Assembly: GCA_030833665.1 (NCBI GenBank) | Contig: JAURGT010000015.1 | Location: 1-37,016, forward strand | From: Miltoncostaeales bacterium | Lineage (GTDB): Bacteria > Actinomycetota > Thermoleophilia > Miltoncostaeales > Miltoncostaeaceae | DNA length: 37,016 bases | Direction of reading: 5' to 3' | Part shown: piece by piece, positions 5,886-17,864 of the stretch | Position numbering within the stretch: position 1 is the stretch's first letter | How the letters are laid out: every line of letters begins with the position of its first letter | Notes under the pieces: model-generated | Databases searched by the model: none | Seen by the model: only the letters and a program-made list of their open reading frames with translations | What the model was told of the DNA's origin: nothing | Translations under genes and position numbers: made by a program

Positions 5886-6989
5886 GTGCGTCTGACGTGT
5901 CCTCGAGATGAACTTGCCTCCCGCCTGGCGCTCGCCTCCCGAGCCGCCTCGAGCAAGGGGACCATCCCCGTCCTCGCCAACGTCCTGCTCCGGGCAGAGG
6001 AAGGAGTCGTCGAGCTGGCGGCCACGGACATGGAGGTGTCCGTGAGGGTTCCTCTCGAGGACGCCGGCGTCGAGGAGCATGGGTCCGTAGTGCTGCCACG
6101 ACTTGCTGCCGACCTCGTCAGGAGCATGGCCCCCGGGCCCGTCTCGCTCGTGCACAACGAGAACGAGGGCCAGGTGCAGGTGTCCGGGGGAGGATCATCC
6201 TTCAGCCTCAACTGCCACCAGGCCGGCGAGTATCCCGAGCTCCCGAGCGACACCGGCGTGGGAGTGGCGATCCCGGCCGAGCGGTTCATCGCCTGCGCCG
6301 ACCGCGTAGTTCGCGCAGCTTCGCGGGATGAGACCCGGCCGGTTCTGACAGGCGTGCTCGTGCGCATCGGACCCGATGGCCTCACCATGGCCGCCACGGA
6401 CAGCTACCGGCTCTCGGTGCGGACGGTGCCTCTCGACTCTCCGCCACCGGAGCTGATGGAGGCGATCCTCCCAGCCCGAGCGGTGGCCGAGGCATCCCGG
6501 TTCGCCGCCCAGGCGAAGGAGGGCGATGTGGAGATCGCCCTCACCGAGTCGCAGGCAACCATCCGTTGCGCCGGGGTGCGCATGACCACCCGCCTCATCG
6601 ATGGCCAGTTCCCCGACTACCGGCAGCTCATTCCAGCCGAGTTCGAGCAGGAGGTGCGGCTCGAGCGTGCGGAGTTTCTCGCTGTGCTCACCCGCATCGG
6701 CGTGCTGGCGCAGCGCACGTCACCACTGCGCCTGTCGTTCGAGCAGGGGCAGCTCACGGTCGCCACGGTGAGTGACCAGGTGGGCGAAGGGCGCGAATCG
6801 ATGCCGGTTCCCTACTCCGGGGAGGCCATGGAGATCGGCTTCAACGCCGACTTCCTCCGTGAGGGAGTGGATGGCTTGGATGGCGACGAAGTGCGACTCG
6901 GCCTCATCAGCCCGCTGCGCCCCGGCCTGCTGCGCGGCGAGGGGGACGACTACCGCTACCTCCTCATGCCGATCCGCCTGCCGGGCTAG
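5886..6989 (+). CDS. dnaN: DNA polymerase III beta subunit (sliding clamp)
   Basis: The clamp encircles DNA and tethers the replicative polymerase. The 367-residue protein has the expected three repeated domains, with LASRAASSKGTIPVLANVLL near the start, TDMEVSV at 48-54, an ATDSYRLSVR segment around 175-184, LIDGQFPDYRQLIP in domain 2-3, and the C-terminal YRYLLMPIRLPG. The GTG at 5886 is the only start that gives the normal N-terminus MRLTCPRDEL. The gene begins the dnaN-recF-dciA set and is preceded by the candidate origin and a short-spaced -10. recF follows after 7 nt. Confidence 0.97.
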   Translation: MRLTCPRDELASRLALASRAASSKGTIPVLANVLLRAEEGVVELAATDMEVSVRVPLEDAGVEEHGSVVLPRLAADLVRSMAPGPVSLVHNENEGQVQVSGGGSSFSLNCHQAGEYPELPSDTGVGVAIPAERFIACADRVVRAASRDETRPVLTGVLVRIGPDGLTMAATDSYRLSVRTVPLDSPPPELMEAILPARAVAEASRFAAQAKEGDVEIALTESQATIRCAGVRMTTRLIDGQFPDYRQLIPAEFEQEVRLERAEFLAVLTRIGVLAQRTSPLRLSFEQGQLTVATVSDQVGEGRESMPVPYSGEAMEIGFNADFLREGVDGLDGDEVRLGLISPLRPGLLRGEGDDYRYLLMPIRLPG

Positions 6990-6996
6990 GTCCCGC

Positions 6997-8127
6997 GTGC
7001 CCGGCGCCTGGGTGGCTACGCGGCTCGACGTCTCCGACGTCCGCTCGTGGTCACGGGCGTCGGTGGACCTGCCCGAAGGGGGCATCGTGCTGTCAGGGCC
7101 CAACGGGGCCGGCAAGACGTCTCTGGTCGAGGCCCTGGTGCTCGCGTGCCTCGGCGTCTCCTGCCGCACGTCGCGCGAGGCGGAGGCCATACGCACAGGC
7201 GCCCCCGCACTGCATGTCGGGCTCGACCTCCGTGGCCCTGGCGGCACGGCACGCCGCGAGATCGGCTTCGCGCCGCGGCAGGGGAGGCGCCTTTCATTGG
7301 ACGGCGAACCGGCGAGGAGTCTCTCCGACTGGCGGGCCGACGGAAGCGTGCTGGTGTTTCTTCCCGAAGAGCTTCGCGCGGTGAAGGGACCACCCGCCGC
7401 TCGACGACGACACCTCGATCGGCTCCTGGAGGCCGCGGAGCACGGCTACGCGGAGGATCTCGCGGCGTACGCCGCCGCACTTGCGCAGAGGAACGCCGCC
7501 CTCCGCCACGCGCGCGCCGGCCGCTCGGGGCTGGGGGGAGTGATTCCCTGGGAGGCGCCCATCGCGCAGCATGGCGCCCGGGTGGTGACCGCACGCCGCG
7601 CTGCCATGGCCGCGCTGCGGGCGCCGTTCGCCAGCTGGCTTGAAGAGCTTGGAGGAGGCCCCGGCGGCGAGATCGCCCTCGAACCCTCACCCTCGTCGCT
7701 GGCCGACGTCCCTGACAGCGACGTCCAGGCCGCGCTTGCCGAGCGCATGGAGTCGTCGCGCGAGCGCGAAGTGGCGGCCGCCATGACACTGGCCGGCCCG
7801 CATCGCGACGACGTCTTCGTGGGCCAGCGACGAGGCGACGACACCGTGGACCTTCGCCGGGTGGGTAGCCAGGGAGAGCAGCGCACGGCCGTGCTCGCAA
7901 TGCTGATGGCCCACCGCGCCCACCTCGGCGCACGCGCCGGCCTGCCGATCCTCGTTCTCGATGACGTGCTCTCGGAGCTCGACCCCCAGCGTCGCGGGCG
8001 CCTCCTCGATGCGGTGGTGGGCGAGGGGCAGTGCATCCTCACCACGGCGGATCCCGCGTCGGCGCAGGCGGCCGCCGATCGCGGGGCACGGGTGCTCGTC
8101 GTGCGGGAGGGCCTGCTTGCGGCGTAG
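6997..8127 (+). CDS. recF: DNA replication and repair protein RecF
   Basis: RecF is an SMC-like ATPase that, with RecO and RecR, loads RecA at gaps. The 376-residue product has Walker A GPNGAGKT (34-41), FLPEELRAVKGPPAARRRHLD in the middle as in the family, GPHRDDV, the ABC signature region GSQGEQRT near 288, and Walker B ILVLDDVLSELD near 318. I chose the GTG at 6997, 7 nt after dnaN. A second in-frame GTG at 7012 would give an N-terminus (VATRLDVSDVRSW) closer to other RecF proteins, so the true start is uncertain by five codons. No SD is clear for either. Confidence 0.95.
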   Translation: MPGAWVATRLDVSDVRSWSRASVDLPEGGIVLSGPNGAGKTSLVEALVLACLGVSCRTSREAEAIRTGAPALHVGLDLRGPGGTARREIGFAPRQGRRLSLDGEPARSLSDWRADGSVLVFLPEELRAVKGPPAARRRHLDRLLEAAEHGYAEDLAAYAAALAQRNAALRHARAGRSGLGGVIPWEAPIAQHGARVVTARRAAMAALRAPFASWLEELGGGPGGEIALEPSPSSLADVPDSDVQAALAERMESSREREVAAAMTLAGPHRDDVFVGQRRGDDTVDLRRVGSQGEQRTAVLAMLMAHRAHLGARAGLPILVLDDVLSELDPQRRGRLLDAVVGEGQCILTTADPASAQAAADRGARVLVVREGLLAA

Positions 8128-8602
8128 GAGGCGCCAGGACCCGGTGGGCGTGGGGGACCTCCTCGGCCGCGCCACCCGCAGGTTCACCCGGCCGGGTGAC
8201 TCGGTGCTGGCCTCGGTGCGCGCGGCCTGGCTCGAGGCCACCGGCTCCGGCACGGTGAACCACGCGTATCCCGTCCGGCGCAGCAGGGCCGGGGTGGTCA
8301 CCGTGGCCTGTGCCGATGCCGTGTGGGCACAGGAACTCGATGCCCGAGGGGAGGAGATCGAGGCCCGACTGGCGGAGATCATCGGCGACCCCGCCGCGGT
8401 CGCGGGGCTGCGGTTCGTGGTGGCCGACCACGCGCTTCCCGCACCCAGCCCCGGCCCGGGCGCGCGGGATCCCCTTCCTCCACCGGACCCCGGGGCCGTG
8501 CAGCGCGCGGAGCAGGCCACACGCGATATCGAGGATCCTGTGCTTCGCGAGCTGGTCACACGTGCTGCAGCACGCGCGCTGGAGCGTGACAACGGGTCCT
8601 GA
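8117..8602 (+). CDS. dciA: DciA-like helicase loader (DUF721)
   Basis: DUF721/DciA proteins help load the DnaB helicase and typically lie between recF and gyrB in actinobacteria, exactly as here. The 161-residue product has a basic start (LRRRRRQDPVG), the central domain LASVRAAWLEATGSGTVNHA, then GVVTVACADAVWAQELDARG, which is the family's conserved VxxxSxxWAQEL pattern. An acidic/Pro-rich tail follows. I used the TTG at 8117, with GGAGG 6 nt upstream and an 11-nt overlap with recF; GTG at 8144 (after AGGAGG) is a good alternative. The C-terminal 50 residues look partly disordered. Confidence 0.85.
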   Translation: MRRRRRQDPVGVGDLLGRATRRFTRPGDSVLASVRAAWLEATGSGTVNHAYPVRRSRAGVVTVACADAVWAQELDARGEEIEARLAEIIGDPAAVAGLRFVVADHALPAPSPGPGARDPLPPPDPGAVQRAEQATRDIEDPVLRELVTRAAARALERDNGS

Positions 8603-8638
8603 GGGGCCCGCCCGGAAATTTTCCGTGGGACCTGCTGG

Positions 8639-11173
<2,535 letters not shown>

Positions 11174-11174
11174 G

Positions 11175-13700
11175 ATGGCGATCGACCGACACGGGAGGAT
11201 CGAGCCGCGGGAGCTGGCCGAGGAGATGCGCTCCTCGTACCTCGACTACGCCATGAGCGTGATCGTGGGTCGTGCGCTGCCGGATGTGCGCGATGGCCTC
11301 AAGCCAGTGCACCGCCGCGTGCTGTTCGCCATGCACGACCGCGGGCTGCAGCCCGACCGCGGCTACGTGAAGAGCGCCAACATCGTCGGAACAGTGATGG
11401 GCGAGTACCACCCTCACGGCGATTCGGCGATCTACGACGCCCTCGTGCGCCTCGCCCAGGACTTCAACAGCCGCTACCCCACGGTGGACGGCCAGGGCAA
11501 CTTCGGCTCGCAGGAGTTCGCCGCCGCGGCCATGCGCTACACCGAGGCCCGCCTCTCGCGCTATGCCACCGAGATGCTGCGGGACATCGACGAGGACACC
11601 GTCGACACCATCGCCACCTACGACGACCGGCGGCGCGAGCCCACGGTGCTGCCGTCGCGGGTGCCAAACCTGCTGGTCAACGGCTCGGCGGGCATCGCGG
11701 TGGGCATGGCCACCAACATCCCACCGCACAACCTCGGCGAGGTGGTGGATGCCTGCCTCGCGATGATCGATGACCCATCGATCGACTCCGATGGGCTCAT
11801 GCAGTTCGTGAAGGCGCCGGACTTCCCCACAGCCGGCCAGATCGTGGGCATCTCGGGCGTGCGCGATGCCTACCGCACCGGCCGCGGTCGCGTGGTGGTG
11901 CGCGGACTCGCGCACAACGAGCCGCTCAAGCACGGGCGCAACGCCATCGTGTTCACGGAGCTGCCGTACCAGGTGAACAAGTCGGAGATGCTCCGCAAGA
12001 TGGCCGAGCTCGCCAACGACGGCGTGCTCAAGGAAATCGCCGACCTGCGCGATGAGAGCGGCCGCGACGGCATCCGCGTGGTCATCGAACTACGCCGCGA
12101 CGCCGTGCCAAAGGTGGTGCTGAACAAGCTCTACAAGCACACCCAGGCGCAGACCACCTTCGGCGTCAATGCCATCGCGCTGGTGGACGGCGTGCCGCGC
12201 ACGCTGTCGCTGCGCGACATGATCCGGTTCTACCTCGACCATCAGCGAGACGTCATCCGACGCCGGTCGAGGTTCCGCCTGGACCGCGCCGAGACCCGCG
12301 CCCACGTGCTCGAGGGGCTGCTCATCGCCCTCAAGGACATCGATGCGGTCATCGCGCTCATCCGTGCTGCGGCCGACCCCGACGAGGCCCGCTCAGGCCT
12401 CATGAGCACGTTCGACCTCAGTGAACTGCAGGCACGGGCCATCCTCGACCTGCGCCTCCAGCGCCTCACCCAGCTCGAGGCCGGCAAGATCGAGGGCGAG
12501 TACGCCGAGCTCCAGGCCGAGATCGCCGAGCTGCGGGCGATTCTCGGCGACGAGGCCCGGGTGTACCAGGTGATCCGCGACGAACTCGCCGAGGTGCGGT
12601 CGAAGTACGCCGATGAGCGGCGCACCGAGGTGATCCCGGCCGAGGGCGAGATCGACCTCGAGGACCTCATCGCGGAGGAGGAGATGGTCATCTCCATCAC
12701 CGCGGGCGGGTACATCAAGCGCCTGCCGGTCACCACCTACCGCGCGCAGCGGCGCGGCGGCAAGGGCCTGCGCGGCGCGAAGCTCAAGGACGAGGACCGG
12801 GTCGACCACCTGTTCATCGCATCCACGCACGACTTCCTGCTCTTCTTCACGAACCAGGGGCGGGTCTACCGCCAGAAGGTGCACGAGATCCCGCAGGCAG
12901 CCCGCGATGCGCGTGGTCGTCACATCGCCAACGTGCTGGCCCTGCTGCCCGACGAGGAGATCCGCCAGGTCTTCAACACGCGTGACTACGGGGAGGGCAA
13001 GTACCTCGTGCTGGCCACGCGCGACGGCATGGTGAAGAAGACCGAGTTCACGGCGTACAACACCGTGCTCAAGGAGGCCGGCATCATCGCGATCCGGCTC
13101 TCCGACGGCGACGAACTGGTGGGGGTGCAGCTCACCGACGGCGGCGCCGATCTTCTCATCGTCTCGGCACGCGGCCAGGCGGCCCGCTTCAGCGAGGAGA
13201 AGGTGCGCGCCACCGGTCGCGGCACCCAGGGCGTGCGCGCGATGAACCTCGACGAGGGCGACCGCGTGCTGGCAGTGGGTGTCGCGGATGACGAGCACGA
13301 CCTGCTGGTGGTCACGGGCAACGGCTACGGCAAGCGCACCGCGCTCACCGAGTATCCGAGCAAGGGCCGTCCCACCAAGGGCGTGCGAACCATCAAGGTG
13401 AGCGACCGGAAGGGCGAGCTCATCACCGCCCGCATCGTCCGCGCCGGCCAGCAGTTGTTGCTCGTGTCCAAGAACGGCCAGGTCATCCGCATCGAGGTCG
13501 ACGCTGTCAAGCGCATGGGCCGTAGCACGGAGGGCGTGCGCCTGATGGACGTCGGCGATGAGGACCAGGTCGTCACGTGTGCCCCGGTGGACGAGCAGGA
13601 GCCCACGGACGATGAGGTGATCGAGGTCGAGTCCACGCCGGATGGCGATGAGGCTGCGACGGACGGCGCAGAGCCGGAGAGCGCAGGGACAGAGGCGTAA
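11175..13700 (+). CDS. gyrA: DNA gyrase subunit A
   Basis: GyrA cuts and rejoins DNA and wraps it with its C-terminal pinwheel. The catalytic tyrosine is Y122 in AAMRYTE. The quinolone-resistance region reads [18 protein letters not shown] with the usual Ser (S84, E. coli S83) and Asp (D88, E. coli D87), so no classical resistance substitution is present. The GyrA-box QRRGGKG lies near residue 525, which marks it as gyrase rather than topoisomerase IV. The loop before the tyrosine, [12 protein letters not shown], is one residue shorter than E. coli and lacks its Gly-Asp. The product (841 residues) ends in a disordered acidic tail. A strong terminator follows 11 nt after the stop. Confidence 0.98.
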   Translation: MAIDRHGRIEPRELAEEMRSSYLDYAMSVIVGRALPDVRDGLKPVHRRVLFAMHDRGLQPDRGYVKSANIVGTVMGEYHPHGDSAIYDALVRLAQDFNSRYPTVDGQGNFGSQEFAAAAMRYTEARLSRYATEMLRDIDEDTVDTIATYDDRRREPTVLPSRVPNLLVNGSAGIAVGMATNIPPHNLGEVVDACLAMIDDPSIDSDGLMQFVKAPDFPTAGQIVGISGVRDAYRTGRGRVVVRGLAHNEPLKHGRNAIVFTELPYQVNKSEMLRKMAELANDGVLKEIADLRDESGRDGIRVVIELRRDAVPKVVLNKLYKHTQAQTTFGVNAIALVDGVPRTLSLRDMIRFYLDHQRDVIRRRSRFRLDRAETRAHVLEGLLIALKDIDAVIALIRAAADPDEARSGLMSTFDLSELQARAILDLRLQRLTQLEAGKIEGEYAELQAEIAELRAILGDEARVYQVIRDELAEVRSKYADERRTEVIPAEGEIDLEDLIAEEEMVISITAGGYIKRLPVTTYRAQRRGGKGLRGAKLKDEDRVDHLFIASTHDFLLFFTNQGRVYRQKVHEIPQAARDARGRHIANVLALLPDEEIRQVFNTRDYGEGKYLVLATRDGMVKKTEFTAYNTVLKEAGIIAIRLSDGDELVGVQLTDGGADLLIVSARGQAARFSEEKVRATGRGTQGVRAMNLDEGDRVLAVGVADDEHDLLVVTGNGYGKRTALTEYPSKGRPTKGVRTIKVSDRKGELITARIVRAGQQLLLVSKNGQVIRIEVDAVKRMGRSTEGVRLMDVGDEDQVVTCAPVDEQEPTDDEVIEVESTPDGDEAATDGAEPESAGTEA

Positions 13701-13711
13701 GACCAGGGTGC

Positions 13712-13740
13712 GTGACAGTCACCCTTCGGGTGACTGTCAC
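13712..13740. terminator. Bidirectional terminator hairpin between gyrA and the methyltransferase gene
   Basis: GTGACAGTCACCC pairs perfectly with GGGTGACTGTCAC (13 bp) around a TTC loop. It lies exactly between the convergent stops of gyrA (13700) and the minus-strand gene (13745). No long U-tract follows on either strand, common in GC-rich actinobacteria. The symmetry lets it serve both genes. Confidence 0.85.
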
Positions 13741-13744
13741 TGCC

Positions 13745-14704
13745 CTATTTGGCCGCCCGTGCCACGGCCAGCAACCCGTCGCCCTGGCCGATGAGCCCGA
13801 GCCCCCACTCCAGGGGGTAGGCGAGCAACCTCACGGGCAGGGCGTCGCCCCAGCCGCGCTGGCGCCCGCCGCCCGCGGTGCGGGCGTCGATGGACCCCGG
13901 CAGCACGCCCATCAGCGGCGTGGTGCGCATGGAGGCGACGCGGAACCCTGCGAGGGCAAGCACCCAGCGCAGCGAGTCGCGGTCGTAGTGCACGAGGTGC
14001 CGCGGCATCTCCAGGCCATCCCATGAGCCGCGCGTGGCACGCGCGATGAGTGAGCGGATGTTGGGCACGCCCACGATGAGGCGCCCACCGGGGGCGAGCA
14101 GGTTGCGAACGGCGCCGAGGGTGGCGAGCGGATCCGGCACGTGCTCGAGGACCTGCGACATTCGGACGATGTCCCACGGACCATCGGGCAGCGATCCATC
14201 GTGCAGCAGGACGTCCAGCGAGCCCTCCAGTACCCACGTGTTGCCCCGCTCGCGCGCCACCTCCACGGCGCGCGCCGATGGCTCCACGCCCCACGCCGCA
14301 TGGCCGGCCTCGCGGAAGGCCATCACGGCGCTCCCGGTGCCTGCGCCGACGTCGAGCACCCTCATGCCCGCCCGCATGGGTCCCCCGGTCTCGGCCTCGG
14401 GAATCGCCACGCCGAGCGCTCGCGCCATGTGATCGCCGGACCTCCCCGCGCGCGCAAGGGCCATGCGCGATGCCCGGGCGGTCACCGACTCACCCCCGGA
14501 GTGCTGCGGGTACTCATCCGGGTACCACGCGGCAGGGTCATCGGGCCATGGATCGGTGCGGCACAGGCGGCACGATGTGCATTCCAGCACCCGGAATTCA
14601 CCGGGCATGCCACGGCGATGATCGCGTGCGCGAAGCACCTCGGCACCACCGGCGGATCCGCAGATGGGGCAGGTCGACGGATGGGTGGCACGCGATCCGG
14701 GCAC
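13745..14704 (-). CDS. SAM-dependent methyltransferase with N-terminal zinc ribbon
   Basis: The 319-residue product starts with a Cys cluster CPICGSAG ... CTSCRLCRT (about residues 11-48), a likely zinc ribbon. A class I methyltransferase domain follows, with motif I VLDVGAGTGSA near 112, GVEPSARAVEVA, SQVLEHVPDPLA and the post-II segment LLAPGGRLIVGVPN. The arrangement resembles methyltransferases that modify sugars or small metabolites in surface-glycan pathways, but the substrate cannot be told. The GTG at 14704 was chosen because TATCCT lies 7 nt upstream, as in other leaderless-looking starts here; an ATG at 14755 is possible but would overlap fabZ. It diverges from fabZ across 43 bp. 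Confidence 0.85.
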   Translation of the reverse strand: MPGSRATHPSTCPICGSAGGAEVLRARDHRRGMPGEFRVLECTSCRLCRTDPWPDDPAAWYPDEYPQHSGGESVTARASRMALARAGRSGDHMARALGVAIPEAETGGPMRAGMRVLDVGAGTGSAVMAFREAGHAAWGVEPSARAVEVARERGNTWVLEGSLDVLLHDGSLPDGPWDIVRMSQVLEHVPDPLATLGAVRNLLAPGGRLIVGVPNIRSLIARATRGSWDGLEMPRHLVHYDRDSLRWVLALAGFRVASMRTTPLMGVLPGSIDARTAGGGRQRGWGDALPVRLLAYPLEWGLGLIGQGDGLLAVARAAK

Positions 14705-14711
14705 GCGGGGG

Positions 14712-14738
14712 AGGATAGGGCCCCGAAACCAGTAGCCT
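14712..14738. promoter_or_regulatory. Divergent -10 candidates for the methyltransferase and fabZ operon
   Basis: Minus strand TATCCT (14717-14712) ends 7 nt before the methyltransferase GTG. Plus strand TAGCCT (14733-14738) ends 9 nt before the fabZ GTG. Neither gene has a ribosome binding site, so both messages may be leaderless. Each -35 would lie in or near the other gene's start, so one regulator could control both. Confidence 0.45.
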
Positions 14739-14747
14739 TGCGAGAAC

Positions 14748-15194
14748 GTGACCATTCTTCCGGACCCCAAGGACGTGCTCCCCCACCGGGATCCGTTCCT
14801 CTTCATCGACGAGGTGCTGGAACTGGTTCCCGGCGAGTCGGCGCGCGCGCGATGGACCCTGCGCCCTGACACGCCGTTCCTCGCCGGCCACTTCCCGGGC
14901 GAGCCCATCATGCCCGGGGTCATCATCGTCGAGGCGCTTGCCCAGACGGGAGCCCTCGCGGCCCTGTCCACCGATGACGGCAAGGGCAAGCTGGCGCTGT
15001 TCGCCGGTGTCGACAAGTGCCGCTTCAAGCGTCCGGTGCGCCCGGGTGACGTGCTCGAGTTCGCCACGCGGGTCACCCGCGTGCGCGGCCCCATCGGCGA
15101 GGCCGAGGCCGTGGCCACTGTGGACGGCCAGGTTGCCTGCCAGGCCACCCTCAAGTTCGCGATCGTCGATCGCGACCAGATGGACCGCCCGTGA
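14748..15194 (+). CDS. fabZ: 3-hydroxyacyl-ACP dehydratase FabZ
   Basis: FabZ removes water from 3-hydroxyacyl-ACP in the fatty-acid elongation cycle. The 148-residue hot-dog protein carries the active-site His48 in AGHFPGEPIMPG and Glu62 in VEALAQTG. It starts with LPHRDPFLFIDEV, the standard FabZ beginning, and ends with QATLKFAIVD. First gene of the fatty-acid operon; the GTG start has no SD but a -10-like hexamer 9 nt upstream. Its stop overlaps the fabH GTG by 4 nt. Size and the HRxPFL motif favour FabZ over FabA. Confidence 0.95.
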   Translation: MTILPDPKDVLPHRDPFLFIDEVLELVPGESARARWTLRPDTPFLAGHFPGEPIMPGVIIVEALAQTGALAALSTDDGKGKLALFAGVDKCRFKRPVRPGDVLEFATRVTRVRGPIGEAEAVATVDGQVACQATLKFAIVDRDQMDRP

Positions 15195-16216
15195 GCCTCG
15201 TTGCCGCCACAGGCCGCACCCGACCGCGAGCCCGGCTCACCGGCGTGGGCACCTACGTTCCCGAACGCGTGCTCACCAACGCCGAACTCGAGGAGATGGT
15301 GGACACCAGCGACGAGTGGATCGTGTCGCGCACGGGAATCCGCCAGCGCCACATCGCCGCCCCTGAGCAGGCCACGACCGACCTCGCCGCAGAAGCCGTG
15401 AACGACCTTCTTGCTCGAACCGGTACCAACCCGACCGACGTCGATCTGCTCATCGTCGCCACCACCACGCCCGATTACGTGTTTCCCCCATGTGCGCCGA
15501 TCGTGGGAACCAAGTGCGGCATGGACCACGTGGCGGCGTACGACACCAACGCCGTGTGCTCGGGCTTCATGTACGGCATCGCGCAGGCCACCGGCATGAT
15601 CGAGAGTGGCATCGCCCGTCGCGCGGTGGTGGTGGGTGCAGAGACCCTGTCGCGCATCATCGACTGGACCGACCGCGCCACATGCGTGCTGTTCGCCGAT
15701 GGCGCCGGCGCCGTGATGCTCGAGGCTGATGACGGGGAGCAGGGCAGCGGCGTGATGGGCGTGGAGCTGGGATCGGACGGCAGCAGCCCGGCCGATCTCT
15801 GGGTTCCCGCCGGTGGCACGCGCACTCCGCGGTCGGAAGACACCCCGCTCGCCGACACCTGCATCCAGATGAACGGCCGCGAGGTGTTCCGGTTCGCAAC
15901 CCGCATCCTGGTGGAAAGCAGCCAGCGCCTGCTCGACGAGGCCGGCATGACCATGGACGATGTCGACCTGCTGGTGGCCCATCAGGCCAACGAGCGCATC
16001 CTCGACCACGCGTCCGAGCGCATGGGCATCGCCCGCGAGAAGGTGGTGATGAACCTCGACCGGGTGGGCAACACCTCGTCGGCGAGCATCCCCCTGGCCA
16101 TGGCCGATGCCCGCGACCGGGGCCTGCTGGACGCCGGCGCCGTGGTGCTGATGGTCGGGTTCGGCGCGGGCCTCACATGGGGAAGCGTGCTGGTGCGCTG
16201 GGAGCCGCGCGCATGA
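15191..16216 (+). CDS. fabH: 3-oxoacyl-ACP synthase III (KAS III)
   Basis: FabH condenses an acyl-CoA primer with malonyl-ACP and starts each fatty acid. The 341-residue protein has SDEWIVSRTGIRQRHIA near the N-terminus, catalytic Cys123 in TNAVCSGF, the His of VAHQAN and the Asn of GNTSSASIP, completing the Cys-His-Asn triad. The extra N-terminal 15 residues are basic. The primer preference (acetyl or branched) cannot be read from sequence alone. It overlaps fabZ and fabD by 4 nt each, so the proteins are made in a coupled way. Confidence 0.96.
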   Translation: MSLVAATGRTRPRARLTGVGTYVPERVLTNAELEEMVDTSDEWIVSRTGIRQRHIAAPEQATTDLAAEAVNDLLARTGTNPTDVDLLIVATTTPDYVFPPCAPIVGTKCGMDHVAAYDTNAVCSGFMYGIAQATGMIESGIARRAVVVGAETLSRIIDWTDRATCVLFADGAGAVMLEADDGEQGSGVMGVELGSDGSSPADLWVPAGGTRTPRSEDTPLADTCIQMNGREVFRFATRILVESSQRLLDEAGMTMDDVDLLVAHQANERILDHASERMGIAREKVVMNLDRVGNTSSASIPLAMADARDRGLLDAGAVVLMVGFGAGLTWGSVLVRWEPRA

Positions 16217-17124
16217 TCGCGCTGCTCTTCCCGGGCCAGGGCGCCCAGCAGGTGGGAATGGGGCGCGACCTCGCCGCGGCCTTCCCCGCCGCCGCCGCCG
16301 CCTTCGCCGAGGCCAATGAGGCCTTGGGCTACGACATCACGAAGATCATCTTCGAGGGCCCGGAGAACGACCTCGTGCGCACCGACGTGTGCCAGCCGGC
16401 GATCCTGGCGATGAGCGTGGCATGCCTGCGCGTGGCCACCGACCACGGCCTGCGCGCCGACCTCGCGATGGGCCACTCGCTGGGCGAGTTCTCAGCGCTC
16501 GTGGCCTGCGGGTCGATCGGCTTCGGCGATGCGCTGCGCCTGGTGGGCGAGCGCGGCGCCGCCATGCAGGCCGCCGGCGAGGCCCGCCCGGGCACGATGG
16601 CGGCGATCCTCGGGCTCTCCGACGGCGAGGCCGAGTCGCTCTGCGCCGAGGCCGGCGACGTGTGGCCCGCCAACTACAACTGCCCAGGCCAGGTGGTGGC
16701 ATCGGGATCGGTGGACGGCATCGGGCGCCTTCTGGCCATCACGGCCGAGCGCGGCATCAAGGCCACGCAGCTGAAGGTGGGCGGCGCCTTCCACAGTCCG
16801 CTGATGGAGCCGGCGTCCGAGCGCCTGGCGCCGGCGCTCGAGGCCTGGGACCCCCAGCCGCCCTCACCGCAGTTCCTGTCCACCACCACGGCGCAGGTGG
16901 AGCCCGCGGATCGCATGCGGCCCGTGCTGCTTGAACAGCTCACATCGCCGGTGCGCTTTGGGCACGCCGTTGAGACCGCGGTGGCGATGGGCGCCGACAC
17001 CTTCGTGGAGCTCGGTCCCGGCCGGGTGCTCTCGGGCCTGGTGAAGCGCATCAAGCGCGATGCCACGCTGCACCAGGTGTCGGGGCCCGAGGGCCTCGAG
17101 GGCCTGGCAGGGGTTCTGGCGTGA
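16213..17124 (+). CDS. fabD: Malonyl-CoA:ACP transacylase
   Basis: FabD moves malonyl from CoA to ACP. The 303-residue product begins MIALLFPGQGAQQVGMG, has the nucleophile Ser89 in MGHSLGEFSALVA, and His194 in GGAFHSPLM. FVELGPGRVLSGLVKRI near the C-terminus is the usual family ending. I set the start at the ATG at 16213, which overlaps the fabH stop (ATGA); a longer upstream frame only adds fabH antisense-frame residues. It overlaps fabG by 4 nt. Confidence 0.96.
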   Translation: MIALLFPGQGAQQVGMGRDLAAAFPAAAAAFAEANEALGYDITKIIFEGPENDLVRTDVCQPAILAMSVACLRVATDHGLRADLAMGHSLGEFSALVACGSIGFGDALRLVGERGAAMQAAGEARPGTMAAILGLSDGEAESLCAEAGDVWPANYNCPGQVVASGSVDGIGRLLAITAERGIKATQLKVGGAFHSPLMEPASERLAPALEAWDPQPPSPQFLSTTTAQVEPADRMRPVLLEQLTSPVRFGHAVETAVAMGADTFVELGPGRVLSGLVKRIKRDATLHQVSGPEGLEGLAGVLA

Positions 17125-17852
17125 GCACGGCCCTCGTGACCGGCGCGAGCCGCGGAATCGGCGCCGCATGCGCGGTGGCCCTCGCGTACGGCGGCCATGA
17201 CGTGGCCGTGGGCTATGTGAACGACCTCGCCGGCGCCGAGGCGACAGCCACCGCCGTGGAGGCCGCCGGCGCGAAGGCGGCCGTGGTGCAGGGTGACATC
17301 GCCGATTCCGCAGCCGCCGAGGCAGTGGTGACCGGAGCCGAGGATGCCCTCGGCCCGCTCAGCGCGCTGGTGCTCAACGCCGGCATCACCCGCGACGGGC
17401 TGATGATGCGCATGAGCGACGACGACTGGCGCGCGGTGATCGACACCAACCTGTCGGGTTCCTTCTACTGCGCCCGCGCGGCCCTGCGCGGCATGATGAA
17501 GCGTCGCGAGGGCTCGATCGTGGCGGTGTCGTCGGTGGTGGGTCTCATGGGCAATGCGGGGCAGGTGAATTACGCTGCTGCGAAGGCCGGACTTATCGGC
17601 ATGACGAAATCGCTCGCGAAGGAAGCGGGATCCCGCGGAGTGAGGGCCAACGCCATCGCGCCGGGGTACATCAGCACCGACATGACCGATGTGCTGTCGG
17701 ATGACATCAAGGAGCAGTTGATCGGCCATACCCCGCTCGGGAGATTGGGAACACCGGAGGATGTCGCGGGTCTCGTGGCGTTCCTCTGCTCGGACGCCGC
17801 GTCGTTCATCACCGGGACCGTCATCCCGGTGGACGGCGGGCTGGGGATGTAG
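17121..17852 (+). CDS. fabG: 3-oxoacyl-ACP reductase
   Basis: An NADPH-dependent short-chain reductase that reduces 3-oxoacyl-ACP. The 243-residue protein has the Rossmann motif TGASRGIG (7-14), NAG at 86-88, and the catalytic set S138, Y151, K155 at the same numbers as E. coli FabG. It ends GTVIPVDGGLGM. The GTG start overlaps fabD by 4 nt. FabF starts only 12 nt after the stop, leaving no room for an acyl carrier protein gene, which often sits here. Confidence 0.95.
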   Translation: MSTALVTGASRGIGAACAVALAYGGHDVAVGYVNDLAGAEATATAVEAAGAKAAVVQGDIADSAAAEAVVTGAEDALGPLSALVLNAGITRDGLMMRMSDDDWRAVIDTNLSGSFYCARAALRGMMKRREGSIVAVSSVVGLMGNAGQVNYAAAKAGLIGMTKSLAKEAGSRGVRANAIAPGYISTDMTDVLSDDIKEQLIGHTPLGRLGTPEDVAGLVAFLCSDAASFITGTVIPVDGGLGM

Positions 17853-17864
17853 GCAGGAGTCGCG

